Source: Streptosporangium carneum (GTDB taxonomy: Bacteria; Actinomycetota; Actinomycetes; Streptosporangiales; Streptosporangiaceae). From it: a stretch of 64,000 nt of DNA. The notes under the pieces were generated by a model. It was given only the letters and a program-made list of their open reading frames with translations, was not told the DNA's origin and made no database searches. Each line of letters starts with the position of its first letter. The first letter of the stretch is position 1. A program made the translations under genes and the position numbers. Location of the stretch: NCBI RefSeq assembly GCF_027922005.1, contig NZ_BSEV01000026.1:1-64000 (forward strand), given 5' to 3'. Shown piece by piece: positions 1 through 8,113 of this stretch.

Positions 1-69
1 GAAGGAGGTGCGGAAGGGGGCGACGAGGGGCATCGCGATGCGGCGGAGTTCGATTCCGGTGATCTTCAT
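1..69 (-). CDS. N-acylamino-acid racemase / o-succinylbenzoate synthase family, 5' end only
   Basis: Only the first 23 residues lie in the window. The gene runs leftwards off the edge. The peptide has ELRRIAMPLVAPFRTSF, the typical opening of enolase-superfamily OSBS/NSAR enzymes of actinomycetes. The family makes o-succinylbenzoate for menaquinone or racemises N-succinyl/N-acyl amino acids. The catalytic barrel is outside the window, so the activity cannot be decided here. It lies 84 bp downstream of a GNAT gene on the same strand, which favours the racemase role (N-acylation followed by racemisation). No strong ribosome binding site is visible before the ATG. Confidence 0.75.
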   Translation of the reverse strand, partial: MKITGIELRRIAMPLVAPFRTSF

Positions 70-153
70 GGTGTGGTGCGGCCTGGGCCGTGTCTCCCTG
101 GTGGTGAGGCGGTGAGGTTGCCGATGCGGGCCCGGGGGCGGGCCGGGGGCGGA

Positions 154-963
154 TCAGCTGGGGCGTTGCACGATGTAGCTGGTCTTCTGGTGGAAGCCGA
201 CGACCTGGGCGCCCTGCGCCATCAGGCCGCCGAGCACCTCGCGGACGGCCTGCCGCCAGGCGCGGGCGGCGCCGGGGTCGGTGTGCCGCAGGGTCTCGAT
301 GTCGGCGGGCAGGGCGACCAGCAGGACGGGGGCGTCGGTGTTGCCGGGGACGGGGTGGCCGTCGTGGTCGTGTAGGGCGACGGCGGTCTCGGCGGGGATC
401 GAGGTGGGCTGAGGGGTGCCCGCGACGGCGGCGATGACGCGCGGCGCGGTCAGCGGCCAGGTGGCCAGGACGCGGTCGGTCTCGTCGCCCGCGTTGATCA
501 CATCACCCATGACTCCATAGAAGGAGGGCAGGTACTCGGTGGGGCGGGCGCCGAGTTTGGCCAGGTTGAAGTGGGCGTTGCGGCGGACGAGGGGGTCGTA
601 GGTCCAGGTGATGTGGTTCAGGCCGCGCTCCAGGGCCCAGTCGCGCTGGTGGAGTTTGAGGGCGAGGCCGATGCCGTGGCCGGTGGCGGTGCCGGTGATG
701 TGGGAGTGCAGGGCGCGTCCGGCGGGGGCGGCCAGGAACGCCACCGAGGCGCCGATCAGGCGGTCGTCGCGGTAGGCGCCGGTCACGTAGTTGCCTGCGT
801 GGGACAGGGCGCGCATCATCTCCACGCCGACCGGCGCGCCGGCTGGATCCGACGATCGCCAGATCTCGCCGAACAGGCGGTACACGTCCTCGAACTCCTC
901 GAGGTGGTGGAGCTCGCGAAGACGGATCCCGGTCGCGGTCACGTCGAGCTTGGCCCCGCTCAT
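154..963 (-). CDS. GNAT family N-acyltransferase (COG3375-like), racemase partner
   Basis: This 269-residue protein has an acyl-CoA binding stretch GTATGHGIGLALK at about residues 91-103, followed by a conserved WTYDPLVRRNAHFNL block at 120-134. That pattern fits the COG3375 type of GNAT, which is often found beside NSAR/OSBS genes. In the known NSAR pathway a GNAT succinylates a D-amino acid, the racemase inverts it and a hydrolase removes succinate. This gene is a candidate for the acylation step (inference). The ATG at 961-963 overlaps the dipeptidase stop by 4 bp, so the two are translationally coupled. The reading frame stays open upstream, but that part lies inside the dipeptidase gene. 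Confidence 0.85.
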   Translation of the reverse strand: MSGAKLDVTATGIRLRELHHLEEFEDVYRLFGEIWRSSDPAGAPVGVEMMRALSHAGNYVTGAYRDDRLIGASVAFLAAPAGRALHSHITGTATGHGIGLALKLHQRDWALERGLNHITWTYDPLVRRNAHFNLAKLGARPTEYLPSFYGVMGDVINAGDETDRVLATWPLTAPRVIAAVAGTPQPTSIPAETAVALHDHDGHPVPGNTDAPVLLVALPADIETLRHTDPGAARAWRQAVREVLGGLMAQGAQVVGFHQKTSYIVQRPS

Positions 964-1988
964 CGCAGCACCGTGCCGAGGAGACGCCGCACGTTGCCGC
1001 CGAGGATCTTGAGGATGTCCTCCTCGGGCAGCCCGCGCCCGACGAGGGCCTCGGTGACCAGAGGCAGGCCGCGCGGCCCTTCGAGCCCGGGGATGGAGGC
1101 CAGGGGGTCGATGTCGCCGTAGCCGATGTCCTCGCAGCAGGGCGGCGTCGTGTCCGAGATCACCTCGCGGACGAAGTCGGGGCCGAGGCCGACGTGGTCG
1201 ATCCCCGCGACGCCCACGATGTGCTCGATGTGGTCGACCAGGCGGCCGACGGTGTAGTCGGCGGGATCGTCCGTCAGGAAGGGGGCGAAGAAGTTCACGC
1301 ACACCACGCCCCCGGTCGCGGCGACGGCGCGGATCTGGTCGTCGGTGAGGTTGCGGTGGTGGTCGCGCAGGGCTCGGGAGGAGGAGTGGGTCGCGATCAG
1401 GGGCCGGGTCGCCAGCTCCAGCACGTGGGCGACGCCCGAGGCGCCCAGGTGGGAGACGTCGAAGACCATGCCGAGTCGTTCCATCTCCCGCAGCGCCTCG
1501 GCTCCCGCCGAGGTGAGCCTGCTGCCGGTGCCGTCCTCACCGCTGCCGTCGGCCAGCGGGGTGCGGCCCCAGTGGGCGATCGACGCGACGCGGACGCCGA
1601 GCCGGTACAGGGTCGAGAACAGCTCCACGTCCGCGTCGACGCCGGGGGCGCTCTCCAGGGCGAGGACAAGGGCGATCCTGCCCTCGGCGAGGGTCTGGTC
1701 GATCTGGTCGCCGTTCAGGCACAGCCGTACCTCGTCGGCGTTCCCCTCCGCCAGGACGTGCGCGCACTCGATCATGCGCAGCGTCTCGCGGAGCGCTCCC
1801 TCGGGGCGGTAGCGCTCGTCGATGAAGACGGGGAGCACCTGGATGTCCACTCCGCCGTCGCGTAGCTGGGGCAGCCACTGTTGGCGGAAGAAGGAGGCCC
1901 AGCGTCGTGGTGTCCGTGCGGTGACCGCCATCAGCAGGTCGTTGTGGGTGTCCGCGACGACGGCGCGGTGATGTAGATCAACGGTCAC
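960..1988 (-). CDS. Membrane dipeptidase (peptidase family M19)
   Basis: This is a 342-residue zinc dipeptidase of the renal dipeptidase family, close to normal bacterial length. The metal site is visible: H15 and D17 in DTHND, the bridging E112 in LALESAPG, H180 in DVSH and H201 in ATHSSS. The family cleaves dipeptides, often with a D-residue at the C-terminal position, and has no obvious signal peptide here. The start is GTG. It is first in a leftward operon with the GNAT and the racemase, so the set could release and convert D-amino acids from peptidoglycan-type dipeptides. That role is inferred from context. Confidence 0.93.
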   Translation of the reverse strand: MTVDLHHRAVVADTHNDLLMAVTARTPRRWASFFRQQWLPQLRDGGVDIQVLPVFIDERYRPEGALRETLRMIECAHVLAEGNADEVRLCLNGDQIDQTLAEGRIALVLALESAPGVDADVELFSTLYRLGVRVASIAHWGRTPLADGSGEDGTGSRLTSAGAEALREMERLGMVFDVSHLGASGVAHVLELATRPLIATHSSSRALRDHHRNLTDDQIRAVAATGGVVCVNFFAPFLTDDPADYTVGRLVDHIEHIVGVAGIDHVGLGPDFVREVISDTTPPCCEDIGYGDIDPLASIPGLEGPRGLPLVTEALVGRGLPEEDILKILGGNVRRLLGTVLR

Positions 1989-2323
1989 GTGCCAACCTTC
2001 CGATGCGTGGTTATCGCGACGGTATGACAGGTCGGGGGTGGGGGAATTCGTCCGGTTTACCGAAGAGCGGCAGGCTGTTCGTGCAATATTCCAAGATCAT
2101 GTTTACTTCGCGGAGGCGGAAGGGGGTGGAAGGGGAGGTGCGTGCGACCGGGCGCGGTGGGCCGTGGGAGCCGAGGGGACGGCCGGGGTAGGAGCAAGAA
2201 CGGGGGCCGGCGTGCTCACGGGCGTCGGCGCGGGGGCGTCACGGGGAGCGACGGCGCGGGAGCGTCACAGGGAGCAGGGTGGAGAACGGCGCGGAGAGCG
2301 GGGCCGAGGACGGGAGGGCGGGT
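1989..2323. promoter_or_regulatory. Divergent control region, dipeptidase operon / GNAT gene
   Basis: This 335-bp gap separates the leftward dipeptidase operon from the rightward GNAT gene, so promoters for both should lie here. The part around 2080-2110 is AT-richer (CAATATTCCAAGATCATG) and is the likeliest promoter or operator zone. The right side carries a 26-bp tandem repeat, listed separately. I see no convincing gene in it. Confidence 0.4.
2226..2277 (+). repeat. 26-bp imperfect tandem duplication before a GNAT gene
   Basis: Two adjacent 26-bp units (2226-2251 and 2252-2277) differ at four positions. Each contains GCGTCAC followed by a purine-rich GGGAGC stretch that resembles a ribosome binding site. 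The second copy ends just before the upstream candidate GTG start at 2279. Confidence 0.7.
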
Positions 2324-3190
2324 GTGCCGGAGATCCGTGCGGCGACCGCCGAGGACACGGCGGCGATCGGCGAGATCGCGCGGGCCGCGCTCATCCTGGA
2401 CGCGGAGCACGCGTCCGCGCTGGTCGCCCGGCTTCTGCGGCCGCCGCCCGCACGACGATGGACGGCGCTGGTGACCCGCGGCCTCGACGGCGTGCTGTTC
2501 GCCTCGGTGTCCGAGGGAGACCGTTCCGCGGGGCACGTCGACCTGCTCGCGGTCGCTCCCCGCGCGCAACGCGGGGGGCTGGGCCGGGCGCTCGTCGCGG
2601 CGGCGGAGGACTGGCTGCGCGGACAGGGGGCGGTCGAGGCCAGGTTCGCGGGCAACCCGCCCTGTTACGCCTGGCCCGGCGTCGACGTGCGCTACACGCC
2701 CGCCGCCTGCCTGGCGGAGAGCCTCGGCTACGAGCAGTACGGGGTCGCGTGGAACATGACCGCGGACCTCACCGCGGACCTGTCGACAAGGGCCGATCTC
2801 GTACGGCTGGCGGACCTGGGCGTCACGGTGCACGAGGCCGCCCAGGACAGGCGGGCCGTGCTCGCCTTCGTCAGGGAGCACTGGGGCGACACCTGGGCCT
2901 GGGAGACGGAGCAGGCGACCGGTTGCCACTACGCCTCCCGCGGAGGGAAGCTCCTCGGCTTCGCAGCCTGGGGCGCCAGGCCCGCGTGGTTCGGCCCGAT
3001 GGGCGTCGCCCAGGACGCCAGGGGACTCGGCGTCGGCCGGGTGCTGCTGCGTCGGTGCCTGGCCGAGCAGCGGGCCTCGGGCCTGGCGAGCGCGCAGATC
3101 TCCTGGGTCGGGCCGCTCGGTTTCTACTCGAGGGCGGTCGGCGCGCGTGCCGAGCGGGTCTTCTGGCTCTACCGCAGGGACCTGCGGTGA
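2324..3190 (+). CDS. Tandem-domain GNAT acetyltransferase
   Basis: This 288-residue protein has two GNAT modules. The first contains VAPRAQRGGLGRAL and the second VAQDARGLGVGRVLL, both typical pyrophosphate-binding loops. The substrate is unknown. I place the start at the GTG at 2324, behind a GGGAGGGCGG stretch and right before the first strand of the domain (PEIRAATAED). A GTG at 2279 would add 15 low-complexity residues. It lies between the divergent dipeptidase operon and a convergent MurR/RpiR regulator, so it may belong to the same salvage module (inference). Confidence 0.85.
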   Translation: MPEIRAATAEDTAAIGEIARAALILDAEHASALVARLLRPPPARRWTALVTRGLDGVLFASVSEGDRSAGHVDLLAVAPRAQRGGLGRALVAAAEDWLRGQGAVEARFAGNPPCYAWPGVDVRYTPAACLAESLGYEQYGVAWNMTADLTADLSTRADLVRLADLGVTVHEAAQDRRAVLAFVREHWGDTWAWETEQATGCHYASRGGKLLGFAAWGARPAWFGPMGVAQDARGLGVGRVLLRRCLAEQRASGLASAQISWVGPLGFYSRAVGARAERVFWLYRRDLR

Positions 3191-3226
3191 CCACGCGGCG
3201 GGGGCTGGGACGCGGGGCCGGCCGCG

Positions 3227-4120
3227 TCACCTGCCGCGGCGGCGCGTGTCCGACAGGAACTCGCCGAGCGCGTCCCCGGTCGCTCGCAGCGCCGCGTTCG
3301 AGGCGTCGAACGTGCGCTGTGCGACGCCGACGAAGACGCAGTCCACGATCAGGAGCTGACTGATCCGGCTGGCCAGCGCCCCGGGACGGAAAACGGTCTC
3401 CCTCCCGGCCGAGACCAGGACGTGGTCGGTGAGTCCGCCCAGGGAGGAACGAGGGTTGTTGGTGATCGCGACGGTGGCCGCGCCCGACCTGCGTGCCACG
3501 CCCACCGGCGCCAGCACGTCCGGGGTCTCGCCGGTGCAGCTCACCCCGACCGCGACGTCGCCGGGCCGCAGCAGCGCCGCACTGGTCAGCGCGAGGTGCG
3601 CGTCGGTGAAGGCGTGGCCGGACAGGCCGATCCGCATCAGCTTCTGCGCCATGTCGGCCGCCACGAGCCCGGAGGAGCCGACCCCGTAGACGTCCACCCT
3701 GCGCGCGCCCGCGACGGCTTCGACGACCGCGCCCAGCCGGTCCGGGTTGAGCTGCGCCGCGGTGTCGGACAGCGCCTCGCACTCGGCCCTGGTCACCTTC
3801 GCGATCACGTCGGTGAGCGGGTCGTCGGGGCCCAGGTCGCCGGGGGCCAGCCGTTCGGGCGTCTGCCTGGCGACCGCCGCAGCCAGGGCGAAGCGCAACT
3901 GGGAGTAGCCGGCGAAGCCGAGAGCCCTCGCGGTGCGCACGATCGTGGCCTCGCTCGTCCCCGAGACCGCGCTGAACTCGGTGATGGTGCTGCGGGCCAC
4001 CATGCCCGGGTCGTTCAGGATGAGGCGGGCGATGGCCTGTGCTGCGGGGGTGAGCGAGGGCAGAACCGCTCTCACGGTGGCCACCAGGTTCACGGGATTG
4101 GGGCCGTCATGGTCGTTCAT
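3227..4120 (-). CDS. MurR/RpiR family transcriptional regulator (HTH-SIS)
   Basis: This 297-residue protein has an N-terminal RpiR helix-turn-helix (about 1-80, with SAVSGTSEATIVRTARALGF). A C-terminal SIS sugar-phosphate domain follows (about 120-265, with VYGVGSSGLVAADMA and VSCTGETPDVL). Family members sense phosphosugars or cell-wall-derived ligands and usually control neighbouring catabolic genes. The ATG at 4118-4120 has GAAGG about 9 bases upstream. The nearby dipeptidase, GNAT and racemase genes are its most likely targets. The ligand cannot be read from the sequence. Confidence 0.93.
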   Translation of the reverse strand: MNDHDGPNPVNLVATVRAVLPSLTPAAQAIARLILNDPGMVARSTITEFSAVSGTSEATIVRTARALGFAGYSQLRFALAAAVARQTPERLAPGDLGPDDPLTDVIAKVTRAECEALSDTAAQLNPDRLGAVVEAVAGARRVDVYGVGSSGLVAADMAQKLMRIGLSGHAFTDAHLALTSAALLRPGDVAVGVSCTGETPDVLAPVGVARRSGAATVAITNNPRSSLGGLTDHVLVSAGRETVFRPGALASRISQLLIVDCVFVGVAQRTFDASNAALRATGDALGEFLSDTRRRGR

Positions 4121-4826
4121 GGTCGGGCACCTTCTTCTGTCTGGATCAAGCCTATTGGCCGCCGACCAGCCGTAGGGCGACGACGCGGGCGGCTTCCGGG
4201 GAACGCGCGCGCGGCGGCGCCCCCGCCGGAGTGGGGCTCTTCCTCGTCCCTGCGGCGCGACCCCTCTGACCGGCCCCGTTCCCGTCCCGGGGCTCTCGTC
4301 GCGTGGCTCCCGCGCCTCGGCGTGTCTTCCCTTCTTGGCCGGAACCGGCCAGAGGCGAGCCCTCGCCCTTCCGCTTCGGCCGGCCGTCCATCCGATCGAC
4401 GGCGAGGTCCTGGCCGCGTCATTTTGGTGAAGGATTCCTGCATGGGGTGGAAACTGGTGAAGAAATAGCCATCTCATGCGAGATCGGTGGGCGTGGCGAT
4501 GTTCGTCGCCTCTTTCCGTGGGCAGGTCGGCGGATGTGATGGAGCGTGAAGCCCGGCGGCGACGGCGCCGCAGCGGTGACCGGGCAGGCCGTACCCGGTG
4601 GTCCCGACCTCGTGCCGGACGGCACGATCGACGGAACGTCCGCCGGAGCGGCTGTGACGGCGTCGCAGACGGGGTTTCCGCGGTGGATCACCACAACGCC
4701 GAATAGCGGCTTTGCCGTACAGCGCCGCATGGCGGGGGCCTTCGTGCTGTGGACCACGTTCGCGTGGCCTGACCGGCCGGCCCCCGCCCACGGCGTCGTG
4801 ACGTCGCGACAGAGATGGGGTCGGGG
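4121..4826. other. 706-bp gap without a convincing gene
   Basis: This is the space between two divergent genes, the RpiR regulator (leftward) and the FMN reductase (rightward). Open frames here lack family resemblance and good ribosome binding sites. A patch at 4420-4480 is AT-richer and holds a dyad listed separately. The rest is featureless GC-rich DNA to my eye. Confidence 0.5.
4428..4442. promoter_or_regulatory. Candidate 15-bp operator dyad
   Basis: TGAAGGATTCCTGCA reads nearly the same on both strands. Six of the seven base pairs flanking the central T are symmetric. It sits in an AT-richer patch about 310 bp upstream of the RpiR regulator gene and resembles the short dyads bound by that family. 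Binding is inferred only. Confidence 0.25.
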
Positions 4827-5363
4827 ATGAAGATCATTGGAATCGCGGGCAGCCTTCGTCCGGGAGCGTACATTCACAGGTTGCTCGAGGCGGCGACGCG
4901 GGAGTTGCCCGCGTCGGTGGACGTCGAGATCTGGGACGGCCTGAACGGCGTGCCGCCGCTGACGGACGGCCCGCTCCCGTCGAGCGTCGACCAGCTGTGC
5001 CACGCGCTCTCCGGCGCGAACGGCATGCTGGTCGCCGCGCCCGCGCACAGCGCCCTGCCCGCCGAGCTGTGCCACGTGCTCGACTGGGTGTCGTCCAGGC
5101 GTGGGGGAGCGGTCCTGGTGGGCAAGCCGGTCGCCGTGGTGACCGCCTGCCTGCGCGCCCACGAGGCGATGTGGACCCAGACCGAGCTGCGACGGGCCCT
5201 CGCCTCGGCGGGCGCGCTCGTGTACGGCGCCGACCTGGTCGTCCCGCCGGTCCTCAACCAGTTCGACGCCGAAGGCAGGCTCGTCGACCAGGAGTTCCGC
5301 GAGCGGCTCCGCCCCGTGCTGGCCGAGCTGTGCGTGCCGTCGATGGTCAAATCCTCCGCGTGA
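4827..5363 (+). CDS. NADPH-dependent FMN reductase family protein
   Basis: This 178-residue flavodoxin-fold protein opens with the phosphate-binding GSLRPGAYIHRL (residues 8-19), close to the GSxRxxS signature of SsuE/ArsH/chromate-reductase-like FMN reductases. The segment APAHSALPAELCHVLDWVS matches the second flavin-contact loop. It would use NAD(P)H to reduce FMN or a small electrophile. I prefer the ATG at 4827 because GGGGTCGGGG lies upstream and the fold starts at once. An in-frame ATG at 4815 adds four residues. A very strong hairpin follows the stop, so it is probably monocistronic. Confidence 0.88.
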   Translation: MKIIGIAGSLRPGAYIHRLLEAATRELPASVDVEIWDGLNGVPPLTDGPLPSSVDQLCHALSGANGMLVAAPAHSALPAELCHVLDWVSSRRGGAVLVGKPVAVVTACLRAHEAMWTQTELRRALASAGALVYGADLVVPPVLNQFDAEGRLVDQEFRERLRPVLAELCVPSMVKSSA

Positions 5364-5373
5364 ACATGGGATG

Positions 5374-5420
5374 ATCGGATCACCTTCGCCCCGTCCCGCG
5401 ACGGGGCGGAGGTGACCGGT
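5374..5420 (+). terminator. Long stem-loop terminator after the FMN reductase gene
   Basis: A 16-bp stem (5380-5395 with 5400-5415, one G-T wobble) closes on a CCGC tetraloop. Past a one-base bulge it extends by about five more pairs (5374-5378 with 5416-5420). No T-run follows, which is usual for actinomycete terminators. Confidence 0.75.
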
Positions 5421-5476
5421 CTCCGGAGGCGGAGCCCGGTCCCGGGTGACACGACGGGGTTGGAACGGAGACGTCC

Positions 5477-6370
5477 ATGGGTATCGGCCGGATCGGCGTG
5501 TGGCATCCTCTGTTCGGCAGGGCTCAGGCCCAGGCCGTGCGGCGGGCGGCGGGAGAGATCGAGAAGCTCGGATACGGCGCGCTCTGGTTCGGCGAGGCGA
5601 CGGCCACCAGGGAGGCGTTCACCACGGCGGGGATCCTGCTCGCCGCCACCGAGCGCGTCGCCGTCGGCACCGGCATCGCCAACATCTGGGCGCGCGACGC
5701 CGCCGCCATGGCGGCGGGGGCCGCGGCGTACGGCGAGGCGTACCCGGGAAGGTTCGTCCTCGGCATCGGGGTCAGCCACGCCCCCCTGGTCTCCCGGCGC
5801 GGCCACGACTACGCGCGTCCGCTGGCCGCGATGAGCGAGTATCTCGACGCCATGGACGCCGCGGCACGGGACCTGCCGTTCTCCGACGACCCGCGCACGC
5901 CCCGCCTGCTGGCCGCCCTGCGCCCCCGGATGCTGGAGCTGGCCAGGGACAAGGCCGACGGCGCCCACCCGTACTTCGTGCCGCCGGAGCACACCGTGCT
6001 CGCCCGCGAGATCCTCGGCGGCGACGCCGTCCTCGCGCCCGAGCAGGCCGTGGTCCTGGAGACCGACCCGGCCAGGGCGAGGCGGATCGCCCGCGAGCAC
6101 ATGGAGCCCTACCTGAGGCTGCCCAACTACGCCAACAACCTGCGTCACCTCGGCTACGGCGACGAGGACCTCGCGGGCGACGGCAGCGACCGACTGGTGG
6201 ACGCGATCGTCGCCTGGGGCGACGTGGAGACCGTCGCCGGGCGGATCAGGGCGCATCTCGACGCGGGAGCCGACCACGTCGCCCTCCAGCCTCTCCCCGT
6301 CGACCTGGACGGCGCCGTCGCTCAGCTCACCGAGCTCGCCCCGGCCCTGGGCGTCCTGCCGGGAGAGTAG
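5477..6370 (+). CDS. LLM-class F420-dependent oxidoreductase
   Basis: This 297-residue protein has a luciferase-like TIM barrel of the kind that in actinomycetes uses coenzyme F420. It begins GIGRIGVWHPLF and contains GYGALWFGEA, VAVGTGIANIWARD and GRFVLGIGVSH, all diagnostic of the TIGR03620-like subgroup. The substrate is unknown. The ATG at 5477 follows GGAACGGAGACGTCC. Its last 49 bases overlap the 3' end of the convergent DAO-type gene. I see no neighbour that fixes its pathway. Confidence 0.9.
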   Translation: MGIGRIGVWHPLFGRAQAQAVRRAAGEIEKLGYGALWFGEATATREAFTTAGILLAATERVAVGTGIANIWARDAAAMAAGAAAYGEAYPGRFVLGIGVSHAPLVSRRGHDYARPLAAMSEYLDAMDAAARDLPFSDDPRTPRLLAALRPRMLELARDKADGAHPYFVPPEHTVLAREILGGDAVLAPEQAVVLETDPARARRIAREHMEPYLRLPNYANNLRHLGYGDEDLAGDGSDRLVDAIVAWGDVETVAGRIRAHLDAGADHVALQPLPVDLDGAVAQLTELAPALGVLPGE

Positions 6371-7434
6371 GGGGAGACCTCCAGGGGAGGGGTCTGGCCG
6401 AGGGCGAGCGCCGCGGCGACGAGACCGGCGTACGGCCCCGAGGTCAGCCCGTACGCGCCGAGCCCGGTGGCCACGACCACCCCGTCGGCCAGCCTGCCGA
6501 TCAGGGGCAGCCCGTCGGCGGTCACCGGGCGGAAGCCGACCCGGGTCTCGACGACTCCCGCGCCGGCCAGGCCGGGGGCGAGCTCGACGCCGCCCGCCAG
6601 CACCTCGGCCAGGCCGCCCGCCGTCACCCGGGCGTCGAACCCGGCGTCCTCGACGGTCGCCCCGAGCACCACCCGCGAGCCGGGGAAACCCAGCAGGTAC
6701 GGCCCGCGCCTGGGCAGCACGATCGGCCAGCCGGCGGTCTCCACGCCCGGCAGTTCGGCGTGCACGATCTGCCCCCGCCTGGGCGCGAGCGCGGGCTCGC
6801 AGCCGAGGGCGCCGCAGACCTCGCCGGTCCACGCCCCCGCGGCGACCACCACGGCGTCCGCGTCGAGGGGCTCGCCGTCGACCAGCGTCCTGCCGGTCCC
6901 GGTGAGCGTCGCCGTCCCCTGGCGCACCCGCGCGCCTCGCCGTACGGCGGCGCGCAGCAGGGCGTCCCTGACAGCCGGCCCGTTCACCCGGGACGCTCCG
7001 CCGAGGTGGAGCGCGGTCAGGTGCGGGCCGAGCGGCGGGAACAGGTCGGCGGGCCGGTCCACCACGGAGATCTCCCCCATGTCGGGCGCGGACGCCCGTC
7101 TGTCGCGCAGCAGCGCGTGCACCCCCGCCAGCTCGGCGGCGTCCTCGGCCACGAGCAGCGCGCCGACCCGCGCGTGGCCGACGTCGTGCTCGCCGTCCTC
7201 GGCCAGGAGCTCGGCCAGCCGCGAGTGGTACCGGGCTCCCTCCAGCGCCAGCCGGTACCAGTCCTCGTCGTCCTCGTGGTCCACCCACGGGCAGACGATT
7301 CCGGCTCCGGCGCGGGTGGCCTGGCCGGCGTCCGCCCGGTCGACCACGGTCACCGCGACGCCCCACAGGCTCAGGTGGTAGGCGGCGCTCGCTCCGACGA
7401 TGCCGCTTCCGATGACTGCGACCCGATCGCTCAT
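6322..7434 (-). CDS. FAD-dependent D-amino-acid oxidase-type oxidoreductase (DAO family)
   Basis: This 370-residue flavoenzyme has an N-terminal dinucleotide-binding motif (VIGSGIVGASAAYHL, about 6-20) and a late FAD loop (VVVATGLGAYGLTSGPYAG). The overall order is that of the glycine/D-amino-acid oxidase family. It should oxidise an amino acid or secondary amine in the cytoplasm. The substrate is unresolved. The ATG at 7432-7434 has no clear ribosome binding site and lies in AT-rich DNA, so it may be translated from a leaderless or near-leaderless mRNA. Its 3' end overlaps the convergent LLM gene by 49 bp. Confidence 0.9.
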   Translation of the reverse strand: MSDRVAVIGSGIVGASAAYHLSLWGVAVTVVDRADAGQATRAGAGIVCPWVDHEDDEDWYRLALEGARYHSRLAELLAEDGEHDVGHARVGALLVAEDAAELAGVHALLRDRRASAPDMGEISVVDRPADLFPPLGPHLTALHLGGASRVNGPAVRDALLRAAVRRGARVRQGTATLTGTGRTLVDGEPLDADAVVVAAGAWTGEVCGALGCEPALAPRRGQIVHAELPGVETAGWPIVLPRRGPYLLGFPGSRVVLGATVEDAGFDARVTAGGLAEVLAGGVELAPGLAGAGVVETRVGFRPVTADGLPLIGRLADGVVVATGLGAYGLTSGPYAGLVAAALALGQTPPLEVSPYSPGRTPRAGASSVS

Positions 7435-7538
7435 GGATGAATGATTGCATTTTTCGGAAACGTTCCTTTTAAGGCGACGTTCAGGACGCAACCGCCGTGT
7501 GGCACCGCACGAAGATAGGAGGATGAGGGAGTCCCACG

Positions 7539-8051
7539 GTGGATGAGCCAGGCCAGGAGCGGGCGCTGCGTGCCCTGGGCACGGCGCTCGACATGAACGC
7601 GCCGACGGTCCGTCATCGCCTCAGGCGCTTCCCCGAGGGAACGCCGTTCCTCAAACTGCGCCTTCCCGGGGAGGGCGACGCCACGCTCTTCCTCGACGGG
7701 CATCAGTGGATCTTCCTGAGCGAGCCCGGGGACGACCGGCCCGCCACCCAGTTCGCCGCGGGCCTGGTCGAGGACGCCCCGGAGGTCGTCGTCGAGCGGG
7801 TGATGTCCGTCATGGCGCGGCGGGTCAGGCGCGCCGCCCCCGCCGGACGCGCGCTGAAGTCCTGCGCGCTCGGCCTCGTGACCGCCGTGGGGGTGGGCCT
7901 CCTGAGCGCGGTGGTCATGGCGATCCTCATCGGGGGCAACGGCTACCCCCTCTCCGACGTCTCGAGCGTGGCCGTGTACGTCCTGGCCGCCCTGCTCGGC
8001 GTCGCGGCGGGAGTGTGGGTCGGCGTCCGCTGGTGGCGGCGGCTCGGTTGA
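7539..8051 (+). CDS. Hypothetical protein with C-terminal membrane segments
   Basis: I do not recognise this 170-residue protein. The first 100 residues are soluble and mixed-charge. Two hydrophobic stretches follow at about 107-130 (SCALGLVTAVGVGLLSAVVM) and 143-164 (VAVYVLAALLGVAAGVWVGV), ending in WWRRLG. It is probably a small cytoplasmic domain anchored by a two-helix hairpin. The GTG start has GGGAG seven bases upstream. It is divergent from the DAO-type gene and 62 bp before a lipid kinase gene, which may share its transcript. Confidence 0.75.
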   Translation: MDEPGQERALRALGTALDMNAPTVRHRLRRFPEGTPFLKLRLPGEGDATLFLDGHQWIFLSEPGDDRPATQFAAGLVEDAPEVVVERVMSVMARRVRRAAPAGRALKSCALGLVTAVGVGLLSAVVMAILIGGNGYPLSDVSSVAVYVLAALLGVAAGVWVGVRWWRRLG

Positions 8052-8113
8052 CTCCCGCGTGACCGCCCTCCTCGTGGGCAGGGGCCGCTGAGGCGACAAG
8101 TGGGAGGGACGGC

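Noticed and set aside
2038..3363. 441-codon plus-strand frame overlapping the tandem GNAT gene
   Set aside because: Arg/Gly/Ala-rich shadow. The frame at 2324 carries the GNAT motifs.
4546..4830. 94-codon plus-strand frame before the FMN reductase
   Set aside because: No family, no good ribosome site, and it ends inside the start of the real gene.
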